Source of the DNA: Candidatus Nitrosopumilus sp.
Lineage (GTDB): Archaea; Thermoproteota; Nitrososphaeria; Nitrososphaerales; Nitrosopumilaceae
NCBI GenBank assembly: GCA_029861085.1
Contig: JAOUAE010000072.1
Coordinates: 1 to 6,836, forward strand
DNA: 6,836 bases
Direction: 5' to 3'
Shown here in pieces: positions 6,701-6,836 of this stretch. The notes beneath the pieces were generated by a model. It was not told where the DNA came from, ran no database searches, and saw only the letters and a program-made list of their open reading frames with translations. Position 1 is the stretch's first letter. Every line of letters begins with the position of its first letter. Made by a program: the position numbers and the translations under genes.

Positions 6701-6707
6701 GATAAAA
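6701..6707 (-). promoter_or_regulatory. TATA-like box for the jelly-roll gene
   Basis: Minus-strand TTTTATC centred 25 nt upstream of the ATG at 6679-6677. The spacing matches the leaderless pattern of the other minus-strand genes here and supports that ATG over the upstream TTG at 6742. Confidence 0.5.
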
Positions 6708-6721
6708 CATAGGAGTGTTTG

Positions 6722-6741
6722 TTTGTAGTCATTTGTAGTCA
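6722..6741. repeat. Perfect tandem 10-bp repeat upstream of the jelly-roll gene
   Basis: TTTGTAGTCA occurs twice without a gap (6722-6731 and 6732-6741). It lies about 18-37 bp upstream of the TATA-like box centre. A 10-bp period puts both copies on the same face of the helix, as expected for a regulator bound to two adjacent sites. DNA further out to the window end (6743-6836) is A+T-rich with several AATGT copies and no gene I can support. Confidence 0.55.
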
Positions 6742-6836
6742 AATGTAAAAATGTTAAATGTTATGTAGTTGTAACAAAATACTTGCAAAAAACTACTGAT
6801 ATTATTTATGTTTGTTTTATTTTATTAAGATTAGAG

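Overview
The window looks like chromosome from an ammonia-oxidising archaeon of the Nitrososphaerota (Thaumarchaeota), probably the Nitrosopumilus/Nitrosarchaeum group. This is inferred from four things: low G+C; an archaeal-type valyl-tRNA synthetase; short or absent 5' leaders, with TATA-like boxes 24-26 nt upstream of start codons and no Shine-Dalgarno motif; and an AFA-type signal peptide on a Ser/Asn-rich secreted protein. No mobile element, CRISPR array, tRNA or rRNA was found.

Layout, left to right. (1) 1-2153 (+) is valS, cut by the window edge just after where its HIGH motif should be. (2) 2306-3652 (-) is an exported protein with an N-terminal helical region, a Ser/Asn/Thr-rich linker, a short coiled coil and a C-terminal beta-sandwich-like domain of the discoidin-like type. 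(3) 3861-4331 (-) is a small PhnB-like protein of the VOC (glyoxalase/bleomycin-resistance) superfamily. (4) 4451-5833 (+) is a type I glutamine synthetase family protein with a TTG start, divergent from the VOC gene across a 119-nt shared promoter region. (5) 6158-6679 (-) is a small cytoplasmic protein with a C1q/TNF-like jelly-roll signature, convergent with the glutamine synthetase gene. The 324-nt gap between these last two holds an inverted repeat with a T-run that looks like a terminator, and no gene I can support.

The genes do not form an operon. Each of the four complete genes has its own candidate promoter and the strands alternate. The functions are mixed: translation, cell surface, small-molecule binding or chemistry, nitrogen assimilation and an unknown. 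No new multi-gene system is evident. The points most worth a second look are the jelly-roll protein and the tandem 10-bp repeat in its promoter, the divergent glutamine synthetase paralogue, and the modular secreted protein.
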